Below, piece after piece: positions 18,475 through 27,919 of a stretch of 64,000 nt of DNA. Position numbers and translations under genes: made by a program. The stretch is from assembly GCA_016699635.1 (NCBI GenBank), contig CP064983.1, positions 1,736,001 through 1,800,000 on the forward strand, read 5' to 3'. The notes below the pieces were generated by a model that saw only the letters and a list, made by a program, of their open reading frames with translations, did no database searches and was not told the DNA's origin. How positions within the stretch are numbered: position 1 is the first letter of the stretch; the number at the start of each line of letters is the position of its first letter. This DNA comes from Bacteroidota bacterium. Its GTDB lineage: Bacteria; Bacteroidota; Bacteroidia; AKYH767-A; OLB10.

Positions 18475-18774
18475 TTAAGAACCTCTTTGTTTTTCTTTAT
18501 GTTTTGTAATCTGTCGCTTTAATGCTTCTACAGATTTATCGGCAGCCTGCTCAAAGGTGGCGCATTGTTCGCTAGCAAAAAGTACTTTGCCCGGTGTGCT
18601 GATTTTTATTTCGGCAATTTTATTTTCCTGCGTCACGTTTTTATCTAAACGTAAAAATACTTCACCGTCTATAATGTGCTCGTAAAACTGTTTTAGTTTG
18701 TCAACCTTTTCTTCTACAAAACGAATCAGGTCTTTGTCTGCATCAAAATGGATGGACTGCACTTTAATCTTCAT
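18475..18774 (-). CDS. hpf: Ribosome hibernation promoting factor (short HPF/RaiA)
   Basis: A 99-residue S30EA/HPF-family protein (MKIKVQSIHFDADKDLIRFVEEKVDKLKQFY... ending in KRQITKHKEK). It is the short form without the dimerising C-terminal domain. HPF binds the 30S decoding region and helps inactivate ribosomes in stationary phase. It sits downstream of a Xer recombinase and rpsU, a Bacteroidota-typical block, and is closed by a strong terminator. Confidence 0.9.
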   Translation of the reverse strand: MKIKVQSIHFDADKDLIRFVEEKVDKLKQFYEHIIDGEVFLRLDKNVTQENKIAEIKISTPGKVLFASEQCATFEQAADKSVEALKRQITKHKEKQRGS

Positions 18775-18857
18775 ACTCTATTTTGTTTTTAGTACAAAAC
18801 CCAAACATTGCCCTTGTGCCGGAGTTTTGTGGTTTTAAATATCAGATGGGCATGTGT

Positions 18858-19778
18858 TTATTCAATTATAAAAAGTAAATATACGAAATCAGGTAGCTTA
18901 GGATGTGCCTGTTTGTAGATATTTTTCAGTTTATCTATTGTGTTGTGTGTATAGACCTGAGTAGCGGCAAGGCTACTATGTCCTAAAATTTCTTTGATGG
19001 CATTTATCTGCGCACCGCTGTTGAGCATTTCTGTTGCAAAAGTGTGGCGCAAAACATGCGGGCTTCTTTTTTTGTTGGTGGTCACCTGACTGAGCATTAC
19101 ATTAACTACCTTATAAACGAATTTTGGGTATAGTTTGTTACCATCTCCTTTAATAAAAAAGTATTCCGACTTGATTTTTTCATCAATGATGTTGTTTCGT
19201 TCATTTAGATATACAACTATAGCTTCTTTCATTTCCGGTGTGATGGGAATGATGCGCTCTTTATTTCTTTTACCCAAAACTTTTAAAGTAAGATTGTAGA
19301 GGTCAACGTTTTTATCTTTTAGTCCTATCAATTCGGCAAGTCGCATACCTGTCTGATAAAACATATTTATAATAAGCTTGTCGCGAATACCTTCAAACCC
19401 TTCTTTAAATGCAACACCATCGAGTAACTGATCCATTTTTTGGCGGTCAACAATTACAGGTAGTTTTTTGGCAGTTTTTGGCGAAACAATTTTCAGCATT
19501 GGATTTTGGCTGATGGTTTTTTCGCGCATCAAAAATTTGAAATAAGTTTTCAGTGATGATATTTTCCGGTTTACGGTTCGTGAATCTATTTTCCGGTCTA
19601 ATAAAGAAACTATCCAACTGCGAATAAAAAAGTGGGTAATATCTTCGGGTTTCTGAGCCTGATAGGTCTGGCCCATAAAATCAAAAAACTGCTTAAGGTC
19701 GGTACCATAAGCAGTTAATGTATGTTGCGAAAAACGTTTTTCGTATTGAAGAAATCGAAGAAACTTTGCGTAAGGCAT
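18858..19778 (-). CDS. Tyrosine recombinase XerC/XerD family
   Basis: A 306-residue tyrosine recombinase. The N-terminal SAM-like DNA-binding domain is at residues 1-95. The catalytic residues are the Arg in QTGMRLAELIGL, the Lys in LGKRNKERIIPI, HxxR in SPHVLRHTFATEML, the His in LGHSSLAATQ and the Tyr in VYTHN. Length and motif spacing match the chromosomal Xer recombinases that resolve chromosome dimers, rather than phage integrases. Its location between rpsU and hpf is conserved in Bacteroidota. Confidence 0.9.
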   Translation of the reverse strand: MPYAKFLRFLQYEKRFSQHTLTAYGTDLKQFFDFMGQTYQAQKPEDITHFFIRSWIVSLLDRKIDSRTVNRKISSLKTYFKFLMREKTISQNPMLKIVSPKTAKKLPVIVDRQKMDQLLDGVAFKEGFEGIRDKLIINMFYQTGMRLAELIGLKDKNVDLYNLTLKVLGKRNKERIIPITPEMKEAIVVYLNERNNIIDEKIKSEYFFIKGDGNKLYPKFVYKVVNVMLSQVTTNKKRSPHVLRHTFATEMLNSGAQINAIKEILGHSSLAATQVYTHNTIDKLKNIYKQAHPKLPDFVYLLFIIE

Positions 19779-19873
19779 ATTATTGTTTATGCCAAATATA
19801 AAGGCATATTCAATAAGTGCAGTTCATAACAAGGCTTAGAAAAGATGAATTATAAAAAGCCTTTTGTTAAGAA

Positions 19874-20077
19874 TTACATTGCGCCTTCGGCCTCTAAGCG
19901 CTGAAGTTTTGTGCGGTGTATTGCTTTTTTTACTTCTGTTCTGCGGGCTACTGATGGTTTTTCAAATGCCTGACGTGAACGCAGTTGTTTTACAACACCT
20001 GTTTTTTCAAACTTCTTTTTAAACTTCTTTAAAGCCTTATCCAAAGGCTCATTGTCTTTAATTTGAACAATAATCAT
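19874..20077 (-). CDS. rpsU: 30S ribosomal protein S21
   Basis: A 67-residue basic protein beginning MIIVQIKDNEPLDKALKKFKKKFEKTG, with the S21 core RSRQAFEKPSVARRTEVKKAIHRTK. S21 lies near the 3' end of 16S rRNA on the small-subunit platform. Length and sequence are typical for Bacteroidota. Confidence 0.95.
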   Translation of the reverse strand: MIIVQIKDNEPLDKALKKFKKKFEKTGVVKQLRSRQAFEKPSVARRTEVKKAIHRTKLQRLEAEGAM

Positions 20078-20252
20078 ATTATAAATACAAAATGTTTTGG
20101 GAGCGCAAAGGTAAGTAAATAATTGGCATAATAATCAATACAATAGAAAATTTTTAAGAAAGTACTCACCTGCCTGTATTTGACCTTAACTATTGATTAT
20201 TAATATGATGGAGTATATTTCTTTTCTGTTTTTATGACAAAGCAGGTGGAAA

Positions 20253-21526
20253 TTACATCAAATCCTTGCCAATATCCTTCCTGTAAAAGGCTTTTTCGTA
20301 GGTAATTTCTGTCAATTGCCCATAGACTTTTTCGCGGGCTTCTGCCAGATTTTTACCCAATGCATTTACAGCAAGTACACGTCCGCCATTGGTTAGTACT
20401 TTGCCATCATGTATGATGGTGCCTGCATGAAACACGTTTACCCCTTTAACTTTTTCAAGCCCTGAAATAATTTTTCCTTTTTCATAAGTTTCTGGGTATC
20501 CACCCGAAACCATCATAACAGTAAACGATGTTCTGTCATCTGTTTTTAGCTGAACCTCGTGAAGTTTTTTATTTGCTACACTATTCATCAACTCAATAAA
20601 ATCAGTTTTTATTCTCGGAAAAACGGCTTCTGTTTCCGGGTCGCCCATGCGGCAGTTGTATTCAATAACAAAGGGATTGCTATTAACATTCATCAGTCCG
20701 ATAAATAAAAATCCGGTGTATGAAATGTTTTCATGCTTTAATCCATTTATGGTTGGTCTGATAATTTTATCTTCTACTTTTTGCATAAAAGCAGCATCTG
20801 CAAACGGAACCGGTGATACTGATCCCATTCCACCTGTATTGAGTCCGGTGTCATTGTCGCCAATGCGTTTATAATCTTTTGCTTCCGGCAGCAGACAATA
20901 ATTGTTGCCATCAGTCAAAACAAAAACAGAGAGTTCAATACCTTTCAGAAATTCTTCTATCACTACTTTGTTTCCTGCCTTTCCAAAAGGTTGATTGATG
21001 AGAAGATGATGCAATTGCTCTCTTGCCTCAGTTTCTGTTTCGCAAATAATAACACCTTTGCCGGCAGCCAAACCATCAGCCTTTAGTACGTAGGGTGCAG
21101 ATAGTGTTTTCAGAAAATCATAACCCTGCTGCAGTTGCGATGATTCAAAAGTTTCATAACGTGCTGTAGGAATATTATTCCGCAACATAAAAGCTTTAGA
21201 AAAATCTTTACTGCCTTCAAGTCTGGCACCGGAACTTTCCGGACCAATAACAGGAACAGATTTTAACTGACTGTCATTAAGAAAAAATCATGGATGCCAT
21301 TAACCAAAAAGGCTCTTCAGATTACAATTACCATATCAATTTTCTTTTCAAGCACAGTTTTTTTGATGTGGTCGAAGTCATTCACGCTGCCTGAAATATT
21401 TGTTCCCAACTGTAATGTGCCTGCATTACCCGGCATAATATATAAGTGTTTAAGCAATGCACTCTCACTCAATTTCTGCGCAAATGCATGTTCGCGTCCA
21501 CCTGATCCAAGCAGTAAAATATTCAT
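20253..21526 (-). CDS. purD: Phosphoribosylamine-glycine ligase (frameshifted)
   Basis: GAR synthetase, the second step of purine synthesis: phosphoribosylamine + glycine + ATP. The start is at 21526 (MNILLLGSGGREHAFAQKL). The N-terminal domain runs to about 21317. Several indels between 21285 and 21320 break the segment that reads EEP/LVNGIHDFF/LNDSQLKSVPVIGPESSGARLEGSKDFSK across frames. From 21188 on the ATP-grasp domain is intact (YVLKADGLAAGKGVII, NTGGMGSVSP, EYNCRMGDPETEAVFPR). The last about 300 residues are undamaged, so the breaks are probably sequence errors in one small patch. Confidence 0.9.
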
Positions 21527-21734
21527 GCTAATTTTCTTTCTGCAATTATAAATAAATATGGCGTGCCGTAGCATTTTGTTTGTTAATTGACAGCCCGAAT
21601 ACAGTGCTGAACGGACATGTTTCTATATTAAAACAGGAAGGTGCCAATAACTGATTTTTTTACTTTATTTTTATGCCGTAGAAAATTCTGATTAGAAAAA
21701 GGAAAAACTATATTATAAAAGCAAACAACAACTG

Positions 21735-22187
21735 ATGAATAGCCTTTTTAATAAACAAGATAATGATAGAATAATAGAACGAATAGCAGCACTTCAGCCT
21801 GGACAAAGAGCTCTTTGGGGAACTATGTCGGTAGAACAGATGTTGCTACATTGCCAGCAACCATTTAAAGTGGTGTTTGAAGAGTTGAAACTTAAACGCA
21901 GCTTAGTGGCCAAACTATTTGGAGGTATAGTAAAAAAGTCGGTCATGGATGATAAACTATTTAAAGAAAACCTGCCTACGGCAGCAGAATTTAAAACCAA
22001 TCATCTGAGTCCGCAGTTTGAAACAGAAAAGAAAAATCTGATAGCTTATATTCAGAAATTTCAGTCTGCAGGACCAAAAGGAGTAACAAAACTACCTCAT
22101 CCTTTTTTTGGAAAAATGACAGATGCAGAGTGGGATAAGCTCCAATGCAAACACCTCGATCACCATTTAAGACAATTTGGCGTATGA
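21735..22187 (+). CDS. DUF1569 (DinB-like) family protein
   Basis: A 150-residue soluble protein with the DinB/DUF1569 four-helix pattern: WGTMSVEQMLLHCQQPF in the first half and LPHPFFGKMTDAEWDKLQCKHLDHHLRQFG at the end. The conserved histidines can form the metal site of this superfamily. The last four bases (ATGA) overlap the lptC start, so the two genes are coupled. Function is unknown. Confidence 0.78.
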   Translation: MNSLFNKQDNDRIIERIAALQPGQRALWGTMSVEQMLLHCQQPFKVVFEELKLKRSLVAKLFGGIVKKSVMDDKLFKENLPTAAEFKTNHLSPQFETEKKNLIAYIQKFQSAGPKGVTKLPHPFFGKMTDAEWDKLQCKHLDHHLRQFGV

Positions 22188-22744
22188 AATTTAGGTTCGT
22201 TCCTGTGGTTTTTATAATATCTTTGCTTATGATGTCGTGCGAAAATGATATAGAGCAAGTGAAATTAGTTACAGGCAACGTTGTTGAACCTATTGAAAGT
22301 GCTAAGGGGCTTGAAATTTTGTACAGCGACTCGGGCAAAGTAAAAGTGCGCATTGCAGCCGGTGAAATGAATCGCTATCTGCAACCCAAGCCCATCACTG
22401 AAATGCCTAAAGGTGTTAAGATTGATTTTTTTGATGACAACCTGAAGGTGACTTCCACACTGACAAGCGACTATGCCGTGCGTGATGATTTTAATAAAAA
22501 CATGGAAGCAAAAAAAAATGTGGAGGTGGTGAATGTTAAAGGAGAAAAATTAATGACTGAATATTTAAAGTGGGATGAAAAAACCGGACTTATTTCCTCA
22601 CCGGAATTTGTTAAGATAATTACTGCCGATGAAATTATTTACGGCAACGGGTTTGAGTCGAACCAGGATTTCAGCCGCTACAAAATATTTAATATTAAAG
22701 GCATTATTAACCTGAAGAAAAATGAAAATACTGAGAATACTTGA
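22184..22744 (+). CDS. lptC: LPS export protein LptC (lipoprotein-like)
   Basis: About 186 residues, starting at the ATG that overlaps the previous stop (ATGA). The N-terminus MKFRFVPVVFIISLLMMSCEND has a lipobox Cys. The rest is the LptA/LptC beta-jellyroll pattern (VRIAAGEMNRYL, VTSTLTSDYAVRDDFNKNMEAKKNVEVVN, GNGFESNQDFSRYKIFNIKG). LptC links the LptBFG transporter to the periplasmic bridge. A longer start at 22145 is possible but would place extra residues before the signal peptide. It overlaps the next small gene by 23 bases. Confidence 0.83.
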   Translation: MKFRFVPVVFIISLLMMSCENDIEQVKLVTGNVVEPIESAKGLEILYSDSGKVKVRIAAGEMNRYLQPKPITEMPKGVKIDFFDDNLKVTSTLTSDYAVRDDFNKNMEAKKNVEVVNVKGEKLMTEYLKWDEKTGLISSPEFVKIITADEIIYGNGFESNQDFSRYKIFNIKGIINLKKNENTENT

Positions 22745-22919
22745 GATATCGTGGCTGGTAATAGCCATAGGTTCATTATGTGCCGGAATCTATAAACTGA
22801 TTTCAGCAGGACTCAATCAGGCTGTATTTATTTTTGCTATCTCTATTATAGCGTTTGTCTTTTTTATGATAAGACGAAAACAAAGAATTGCCATGGAGAA
22901 GCAGAATGCTTCACGATAA
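22722..22919 (+). CDS. Small membrane protein, two helices, unknown
   Basis: 65 residues with two hydrophobic segments (about 10-29 and 33-51), a short turn and a basic C-terminus (RRKQRIAMEKQNASR). It overlaps the end of lptC by 23 bases and lies 37 bases before the CNNM-like gene, so it appears part of the same operon. No function is suggested by the sequence. Confidence 0.6.
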   Translation: MKILRILEISWLVIAIGSLCAGIYKLISAGLNQAVFIFAISIIAFVFFMIRRKQRIAMEKQNASR

Positions 22920-22956
22920 TTACTTTTGCAGCACTAAATAGATTTAATTCCTGTTA

Positions 22957-24242
22957 ATGATTTCCGACTTTCTTCCTGCCATACTTGCATCACTTGCTTT
23001 TGTTGCATTTTATTCGGGGATAGAAATTGCCTACCTGTCAAGCAATAAATTTAAAATAGAGCTCGACAGCAAGCAAGGCAAATGGAGTGGCAAAATTTTA
23101 TCTTATTTCAGCAAGTTGCCTTCACGTTTTATCTGCACTATACTTGTAGGGCTTAATATTTCATTGGTGATTTACGGTACCAATATGAGCGGACTGCTCA
23201 ATCCTTTATCTGCAACAATGGCTACCACAGCAACTCAATAGCGAAATAGGGCGATTGATAATCGAAACATTAATAACTACTTTTTTTCTGCTTTTGGCAG
23301 GAGAGTTTTTACCTAAAATATTATTCAGCATAAACCCAAACGACACATTAAATTTTTTTAGTGGATTTATCTGGATCAGCTATATTCTTCTTTTCCCTTT
23401 GGTTTGGTTAATTTTAAAACTTGCCCATTTTCTGTTGCGTAATGTTTTTAAAGTAGATTTTGTTGAAGAAACTTCCGGCTTCGGCAGGGTTGACTTAGAT
23501 AATTTTATTGAAGAGATAAGCGAAAATACCGGAGGTAAGAGCGAGCACAGTAAAGAAATTCAGATGTTTCAGAATGCGCTCGATTTCGATAGTCTGAAAG
23601 TGCGTCAGTGTATGATACCACGCAATGAAATTATTTCGGCTCAGCAGCAAGGAGTCAGTAGAGACATTAAGAAAGAAATTTGTTGAAACGGGATTATCTA
23701 AAATAATGATTTATCAGGACACCAAAGATAACATCATAGGTTTTGTACACAGCTATGAAATGTTTAAGAATCCCGAGAGCATTATGTCAGTACTGTTGCC
23801 TGTATCTATTTTTCCGGAGACATTGCCCGCACGTGAGTTGCTCACACATCTTACTGCAAACCATCGTAGTGTTGCCATTGTTGTTGATGAATATGGTACA
23901 ACTTCAGGCATGGTAACTATTGAAGATATTATTGAAGAAATTTTTGGAGAAATTGATGATGAGCATGACATTGATGTTTATCTGGAACAGAAAATTTCGG
24001 AAACAGAATTTTTATTTGCCGGACGACTTGAGGTTGATTATCTGAATCAGAAATACAATCTTGAACTACCCGAGTCGGAATTATATACAACTTTTGCAGG
24101 GCTAATTTTTAATCATCTTGAAGACATTCCGCATGTAAAAGAGCAGTTTACCATTGGCAGTTACAAAATAACAGTAGAGCAGGTGAGCGGAAATAAAATT
24201 GAGCAGGTAAGATTAGTGATTTTAGTTAATGCCGAAAACTAA
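22957..24242 (+). CDS. CNNM/HlyC-CorC family membrane protein (two frameshifts)
   Basis: A DUF21 transmembrane domain (FLPAILASLAFVAFYSGIEIAYLSSNKFKIE ... LIIETLITTFFLLLAGEFLPKILF) is followed by a CBS pair (RQCMIPRNEII; YDQDT-like KIMIYQDTKDNIIGFVHSYE; VDEYGTTSGMVTIEDIIEEIFGEIDDEHD). A CorC_HlyC domain (LFAGRLEVDYLNQKYNLELPE) ends it. One-base shifts near 23217 and 23640 split it into three frames; joining them gives about 425 residues, the normal size. The family includes magnesium/cobalt efflux proteins and, in Bacteroidota, the gliding-associated GldE-like proteins. Ion specificity cannot be told. Confidence 0.83.
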
Positions 24243-24250
24243 ATTTCCTC

Positions 24251-26085
24251 TTAATAGGCTCGGGCATTGATTCCCTGCATGTAGTTAATGAAAGCTTTGC
24301 TCACCACTTTATTGCCACCGGGTGTTGGATAGTTTCCTGTAAAATACCAATCGCCTTTATTATGCGGGCAGGCAATGTGCAGGTCTTCTATTTTCTGAAA
24401 AATTATTTCTACATCAGCTTTGCAGTCTTCGGGTTTTAACATTGATGTGATTTTTGCCGAAAGATGCTCAGGCGAGAAAGGCTTGTATAAATCACGCACA
24501 TAATTTTTCATTTCGTTTACACCCAATTCAAGTTGCTGCTTGCAATGCATGTAGGTTTCTTCAATAATATGCTCCATATTATTTTCTTCAAGCAATGCAA
24601 TGGCTGCTTTGAATGCACACAGGTCACCGATTTTTGCCATGTCAATTCCATAACAATCGGGGTAGCGTATCTGTGGTGCTGACGAAACAATTATAATTTT
24701 CTTCGGACCTAAACGATCGAGCATTCTGATGATAGAATTTTTTAATGTTGTGCCACGCACAATGCTATCGTCTATAACCACTAAATTGTCAATGCCTTTT
24801 CTGATGGTTCCGTAAGTAATATCATAAACGTGTGTCACCATATCGCTGCGGTCGTCATCGTTGGTGATGAAGGTGCGCAGCTTGGCATCTTTAATCGCTA
24901 TTTTTTCAAACCTGGGTTTAATGGAAAGAATTTCATTGAGCTTTTCGTCAGAAATTTCTTTTCCTAAAGATTTTATTTTTTTCTTTTTACCTCACGCAAA
25001 TAGTCTTCCATTCCCTGCATCATGCCATAGAAGGCAACTTCTGCAGTATTGGGTATGAAGGAGAAAACAGTGTTTCTTAAATCGTTGTCAACAGCAGGCA
25101 GAATACTTTTACAGAGCAGTCGTCCTAATTCTTTTCGTTCCTGATAAATTTCTGCATCGCTGCCTCTTGAAAAATATATTCTTTCAAACGAGCATGATTT
25201 GCGTTCAACAGGTTCTTTTATACAAGGCATTGAAATGTTCCCGTTTTTTTTCATTATCAGTGCATGACCGGGTTTTATTTCGGTAATGTCGCTGAACGAT
25301 AAATTAAATGCTGTTTGTATGGCAGGACGCTCGCTGGCTACAACTACCACTTCATTATCGGCATACATATATGCAGGACGAATGCCTGCAGGATCGCGCA
25401 ACACAAAAGCATCACCATGACCCATCATGCCGCAGATAACATAGCCGCCATCCCATTTTTTTGAAGACTGTTTTAGAATGCTTTCCACATCAAGATGCTC
25501 GGCAATGAGCGGTGAGATATCTTGTTTAGAAAGCCCTTTCTCTTTAAATGAATAGTATAATCTTTCGTTTTCTTCGTCAAGGTAGTGACCGATGTTTTCC
25601 ATTACGGTAACCGTGTCGGCTTTTTCTTTTGGATGCTGACCAATACGAATCAGATTTTCAAACAACTCATCAACATTGGTCATATTAAAATTTCCGGCCA
25701 CAACTAAGTTGCGTGTCATCCAGTTGTTTTGTCGCAGAAAAGGATGGCAGGCTTCAATGCCATTGCCACCATAGGTGCCATAGCGCAAATGCCCCATCCA
25801 CACTTCGCCACTGAAGGCTAGATGTTTTTTCATCCATGCAGTATCATTCAGCTTCGATACATCATCATTAACATCGGCTTTAAACTTATTGTATATTCTG
25901 GAAAAAATATCCTGAATAGCATGTTTATCGTTGGAACGGTAGCGGCTGATGTAGCGTGTTCCGGGTTCGGCATCAAATTTTATGTTGGCAACACCGGCAC
26001 CATCCTGTCCACGGTTGTGTTGTTTCTCCATCAGCAGATAGAGTTTGTGGAAATAATTAATCAATAGCGCCCTGAATAATTTCAT
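24251..26085 (-). CDS. purF: Amidophosphoribosyltransferase (frameshifted; 5' end unresolved)
   Basis: The first step of purine synthesis (PRPP + glutamine to phosphoribosylamine). The long Bacteroidota type is clear from YLLMEKQHNRGQDGAGVANIKF, WMGHLRYGTYGG, FLRQNNWMTRNLVVAGNFNMTN, FERIYFSRGSDAEIYQERKELG, VVIDDSIVRGTTLKNSIIRML and SSAPQIRYPDCYGIDM. A one-base loss in the T run near 24976-24982 splits it. The usual start region with the nucleophile Cys (HECGIALIRL...) is not present in frame. Upstream of 26085 the sequence resembles the start of the dispersed repeat unit. Either several more indels hide the true N-terminus or the 5' end has been replaced. Given start is only the open-frame start. 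Confidence 0.85.
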
Positions 26086-26310
26086 CTTTTAGGTAACGCT
26101 GCCCCTCTGACAGTGTGATTTAAACAACATTTTATTTTCTTCATCCACAATTTTCATCAGTGACATTTTAGAAAATTTTAACATTCTAAACTTTTCAACT
26201 TTCTAAACCTTCTTTTGACAATTGCGATAATCCGCACAATGAGTTGCGAATATTTTGTATATTTGTTTCATAATGAATAAACTTGTGAATTGTGAGTGTT
26301 GATAATATAA
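26086..26310. other. Intergenic region with partial dispersed-repeat similarity
   Basis: 'gctgcccctctgacagtgtgatttaaa' at about 26099-26125 and 'cttttcaactttctaaaccttc' at about 26191-26212 match parts of the dispersed unit at 29071 and 37809, separated by unrelated sequence. No palindrome is present here. Confidence 0.5.
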
Positions 26311-26370
26311 ATGTTATCAGCCATTTTAACGCTCCGAACAAACTGTACTGCTAATTCAAAACGACATACC

Positions 26371-27312
26371 GTGAATAAAATCTTTGCCATATTATTACTA
26401 ACCAGTGGAAGTTGCATCGGGCAAAACCTTGTTCCCAATGACGGCTTTGAAATTCACACATCTTGCCCATATGTTGGAAACTCATTCAGTACGTTATCCT
26501 ATTGGTTCAACCCATCCTTAAATCTTGGTTGGGGTTCTACACCAGATTACTACAACGGATGTTCAACTTTATTAAATGATGTTGACGTCCCATCAAATTG
26601 GGCTGGTTACCAATTTGCACGAAATGGTGTAGCATATGTTGGAATAGTGCTTTGGCATAATCAACTTACTTTCAGAGAATATTTTAGTGTGCAGTTAATA
26701 TCACCATTGGTTGCAGGCACTTCTTATCATTTTGAAATGTATTTCAATTTGGCAAACCAATTCAAATATTCTTGCAGTAACATAGGAGTATATTTTTCAG
26801 ATACTTTATATACCAGCACTATCAACTATGACCCCTTACCTTTTAATCCCCAAATAAATAATATAAACAGCAATTATCCCGATACAATTAATTGGTCAAT
26901 GGTTAGCGGCAATTATGTTGCTCATGGAGGAGAAAATTATATTATCATTGGTAATTTTCAAAATGACTCTAACAGTTATCCAATATTAGTAGATTCCAAC
27001 GCATTTGAATCAGGCACTTATGTTTTTATTGAGGATGTTTCCTTACCTGTCTATACAGGAATCACTGAGCAAGAGAACATAGAGGTTATTAAAGTATATC
27101 CAACTCTGTTTGCAGATAAATTATATTTATCATGCGAAGTCAACGAAAGTTGTTGTGTAATACTTTATGACGAAACCTTTAGAAAAATTATTCAACTCCC
27201 ATTCACGAAAAATGCTTCACTAAACACAGGGCATCTTGCAAAGGGAATGTATTTTTACGAAGTACGGTGTGGGAGTAGTTTATGCAAGAAAGGAAAGTTG
27301 GTGAAAGATTGA
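26371..27312 (+). CDS. T9SS-sorted secreted protein, NLVPN(G/D) family, paralogue 1
   Basis: About 313 residues. The chosen GTG start puts a signal peptide directly at the N-terminus (NKIFAILLLTSGSCIGQ); an in-frame ATG at 26311 would add 20 unlikely residues. The mature part starts NLVPNDGFE, a beta-sandwich, probably carbohydrate-binding-like domain of about 215 residues. The last 80 residues are a type A T9SS sorting domain (IKVYPTLFADKLYL ... HLAKGMYFYEVRCG.LCKKGKLVKD). A close paralogue lies at 27920-28870, separated by a GxxExxY gene. The ligand is unknown. Confidence 0.75.
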   Translation: MNKIFAILLLTSGSCIGQNLVPNDGFEIHTSCPYVGNSFSTLSYWFNPSLNLGWGSTPDYYNGCSTLLNDVDVPSNWAGYQFARNGVAYVGIVLWHNQLTFREYFSVQLISPLVAGTSYHFEMYFNLANQFKYSCSNIGVYFSDTLYTSTINYDPLPFNPQINNINSNYPDTINWSMVSGNYVAHGGENYIIIGNFQNDSNSYPILVDSNAFESGTYVFIEDVSLPVYTGITEQENIEVIKVYPTLFADKLYLSCEVNESCCVILYDETFRKIIQLPFTKNASLNTGHLAKGMYFYEVRCGSSLCKKGKLVKD

Positions 27313-27380
27313 AATTATACAGCTTCGTGGACACAGCAAAACATGCGCATAACAGTAAGATTAAAAGAAATAAAAAAAAG

Positions 27381-27404
27381 AAGGTCCGATAGTTATCGGA
27401 CTTT
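27381..27404. terminator. Hairpin after the first NLVPN gene
   Basis: A perfect GTCCGAT / ATCGGAC stem with a 4-base loop. The downstream T tract on the plus strand is short; the long T run is on the minus-strand side. It could terminate either direction weakly. Confidence 0.4.
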
Positions 27405-27419
27405 GAGAGGTAAACAAAA

Positions 27420-27890
27420 TTGTCTGAACCATGATTAAAAGGATTAGAAGATTACTTGATTTTAAACAAAAGATTTGAAATGAAGCATGAGGATGTTACC
27501 AGGCGAATAATTGCCTCGGCAATGAAAGTTCATTCCACGCTGGGAAATGGTTTCCAGGAAGTAATTTATCAAAGAGCGATGGAGTTGGAAATGCCATTTG
27601 AAAATTTGTTTTTTAAAAGAGAAATGGAAATGCCTGTACATTACCGTAATGAAATAATTGGTACAAGAAGAGTAGATTTCTTTGTTGAAGAAATTGTGAT
27701 GGTTGAGTTGAAAGCAATTATTAAATTGGAAGATGTGCATTTGGCACAGGCAATGAATTATCTTGAGGCATATAACATGGAAATAGGCTTATTAATAAAC
27801 TTTGGAAGTAAAAGTTTAGAGTTTAAAAGAGTTCACAATAATAAACCCATCCTAAAATCAAATTAATCAGGCAAATCATGGTTCAGACAA
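27420..27890. mobile_element. Possible mobile unit: GxxExxY gene within a 17-bp perfect inverted repeat
   Basis: TTGTCTGAACCATGATT at 27420-27436 and its exact reverse complement at 27874-27890 bracket the GxxExxY gene. Further in, related 'ATCCT...AATCA' strings extend the symmetry. The unit sits between two paralogous secreted-protein genes. There is no transposase inside, and no target duplication could be confirmed. Confidence 0.5.
27456..27866 (+). CDS. GxxExxY family protein (PD-(D/E)XK-like fold)
   Basis: It starts at 27456 with a short leader, or more likely at ATG 27480 (MKHEDVTRRIIASAMKVHSTLG). It carries the naming motif GNGFQEVIY and the nuclease-like core GTRRVDFFVEEIVMVELKA, with D-x(n)-ELK spacing as in PD-(D/E)XK proteins. 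It ends with the usual NFGSKSLEFKRVHNN. About 128 residues, typical for the family. These genes occur in very high copy number in some Bacteroidota and Verrucomicrobia, and their role is not known. The flanking inverted repeat at 27420/27874 suggests it moves as a unit. Confidence 0.85.
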   Translation: MILNKRFEMKHEDVTRRIIASAMKVHSTLGNGFQEVIYQRAMELEMPFENLFFKREMEMPVHYRNEIIGTRRVDFFVEEIVMVELKAIIKLEDVHLAQAMNYLEAYNMEIGLLINFGSKSLEFKRVHNNKPILKSN

Positions 27891-27919
27891 ACAGTGTTGC
27901 TAATACAAACAGTTCGACA

